Assembly (NCBI GenBank): GCA_017432165.1
Contig: JAFRJS010000013.1
Location: 1-64,000, forward strand
DNA from: Clostridia bacterium
Lineage (GTDB): Bacteria; Bacillota; Clostridia; Oscillospirales; Acutalibacteraceae
Reading direction: 5' to 3'
Length of the DNA stretch: 64,000 bases
How positions within the stretch are numbered: the first letter of the stretch is position 1; every line of letters begins with the position of its first letter. The translations under genes were made by a program, and so were the position numbers. The notes below the pieces were generated by a model. That model searched no databases. It was not told where the DNA came from and was given only the letters and a program-made list of their open reading frames with translations. Shown here in pieces: positions 62,956 to 64,000 of this stretch.

Positions 62956-63904
62956 TTAATTATTAGATGTCGAGGGGGAGGAAGTTATCAGAGTTTTTAT
63001 TAGTGGCAATATTTCGTCTTTATAAATAGTTAAATATACGACTACTTTATGGATTTTTATTTTTACATTGTGAGTTTTGTAATAGTTTTTTACATAGACT
63101 AACATACTAAAGTAATTTTTGAGTAATTGTATCATAGAAGTTTTGCACATTAAACTATTTGGATTAACTCTGTAGTTATAAAATGTGTATGGTATATGTA
63201 CAATTTTTTTGCTTGGGAATATGCACATAAATTAAATCCTTCATCTTCTGCTATTTTAACTTCGGGGCTAAAAGAAATGTTATTATTAACAATAAGACTT
63301 CTTTTGTAAAGTTTGTTCCACAAATATATGCTGCCGCGATGTTTTTTAGCTTCATACCAGTTATAAAATACTTTTAATTCATCAAATTTGCAATCATTTC
63401 TTATAATATTTTTATTTTCATTTTCATCGAAGAAATTTTCCCATCCAAAGCAAAGTATATCGGCATCATATTTTTTATAAATTTGTAAGATATCTCATAA
63501 GCATTTTTTGCGATTATATCGTCAGCGTCTACAAAAGCGATGTATTCTCCTTTTGCTTTATTTATTGCATTTTGTCTTGCTGCAGCTGCACCTTGGTTTT
63601 TTTGATCAATTAAAACCAGCCTTGAGTCCTTTTTTGAATATTCTTTTAAAATTTCAAGCGAATTATCTTTTGAACCATCATTTACACAAATTAGCTCGAT
63701 ATCTTTAAATGTTTGGTTTAAAACACTGTCTAAACTTTTTTCTAAATACTTTTCGCAGTTATAAACCGGCATTAAAACGCTGATTTTTGGAGAAACGTTA
63801 CTGTTTGACGAAGGTGAGATTTCAATTGCTGTCATCCGCGGTATAATGAGGGCAGATAATACAAAAAGTAATGCAAAGGTACTGAAAATTTTTTTAATTC
63901 CCAT
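62956..63904 (-). pseudogene. GT2-family glycosyltransferase with signal peptide, two frameshifts
   Basis: The 5' frame begins at ATG 63904 behind AAGGAG with a signal peptide (MGIKKIFSTFALLFVLSALI). GT-A glycosyltransferase sequence follows: KISVLMPVYNCEKYLEKSLD, ELICVNDGSKDNS, GEYIAFVDADD (the DxD). After residue about 147 the reading moves into the next frame at an A6 run (plus-strand T6 63471-63476) and continues for about 90 codons without a stop (KYDADILCFGWENFF, EDEGFNLCAYSQAKK). It moves again at an A7 run (63204-63210) into a third frame (IVHIPYTFYNYRVNPNS) to the stop at 62956. Each run is one A short of frame. This is either recent decay or homopolymer error. Confidence 0.85.
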
Positions 63905-63955
63905 TTTAAATACTCCTTAATTTTTTAAATTTATGGGTGAACACTTATATTTAAA

Positions 63956-63984
63956 TTATATAACAATATTGTTAAATTGTCAAG
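63956..63984 (-). promoter_or_regulatory. Promoter of the glycosyltransferase gene with palindromic spacer
   Basis: On the minus strand a perfect TTGACA (63979-63984) and TATAAT (63956-63961) are separated by 17 bases. Fourteen of these form the palindrome TAACAATATTGTTA (63962-63975), placed exactly where a repressor would block RNA polymerase. Confidence 0.75.
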
Positions 63985-64000
63985 TGATTTAAATTAAGAA

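Noticed and set aside
61307-63904. Genomic island integrated at the tRNA-Gly gene
   Set aside because: No integrase and no repeat of the tRNA 3' end were seen in the window, so attachment cannot be supported.

Overview
The window is AT-rich DNA from a spore-forming, low-GC Gram-positive bacterium, most likely of class Clostridia. The evidence is: dipicolinate synthase genes (dpaA/dpaB), SepF and DivIVA, an endonuclease-type MutL with no MutH, a four-cysteine L32, a bifunctional (p)ppGpp enzyme, the paired NfnA/NfnB-type flavoprotein genes, sigma-A-like promoters (TTGACA-17-TATAAT) and strong Shine-Dalgarno sequences. Initiation at TTG and GTG is frequent. Many genes use the 3' half of the extended SD (GGTGAT) 3-6 nt before the start. 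No phage, transposase, integrase or CRISPR array was seen.

Layout. 1-12.7 kb (+): housekeeping genes: end of dapA, dapB, tgt, an unknown gene, rpsB-tsf, pgi, an orphan CofE-like ligase, rpmF, der, plsY, a histidine phosphatase and typA. 12.7-15.6 kb (-): two tandem secreted ankyrin-repeat proteins and a lipoprotein. 15.7-20.5 kb (-): uvrB-uvrA. 20.6-33.5 kb (+): a NatAB-like ABC exporter, a TcdA-like enzyme, recJ, rel, an MBL hydrolase, a zinc-ribbon protein, def, nfnA-nfnB, an M50 protease, a flavin reductase and fabG. 33.4-43.1 kb (-): a long operon, CYTH protein-miaB-ylbF-mutS-mutL-miaA-HlyD-like protein, then a small membrane protein. 43.3-45.9 kb (+): a DUF378-like protein, sepF, divIVA and a membrane-anchored repeat protein. 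45.9-55.3 kb (-): azlCD, an alkyladenine glycosylase, RNase P RNA, an unknown helical protein, and a probable dpaA-dpaB-dCMP deaminase-ArAE-transglutaminase-folP-folB-folK series. 55.4-64 kb: an aminotransferase, then an accessory block coding mostly for exported proteins: a lysozyme, a third ankyrin-like protein, a lipoprotein, a zinc-ribbon/TM2 protein, a class 3 lipase and a frameshifted glycosyltransferase. A tRNA-Gly(CCC) gene lies inside this block.

The most notable points are these. (1) Two conserved genes, the TcdA-like enzyme and the M50 protease, can only reach their conserved N-termini from an ATA start codon placed correctly behind a GGTGAT SD. (2) There is an exported repertoire of effector-like proteins: three ankyrin-type proteins, one of which ends in a perfect CaaX tetrapeptide (CTIL), a secreted lipase, and a GT2 glycosyltransferase that carries a signal peptide. 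(3) An SH3b domain is inserted inside a GH24 lysozyme fold. (4) One gene start is buried in the loop of a perfect bidirectional terminator hairpin. (5) A near-identical 87-bp in-frame tandem duplication lies in the gene after divIVA. Together the exported proteins suggest a host-associated life style; this is inference.
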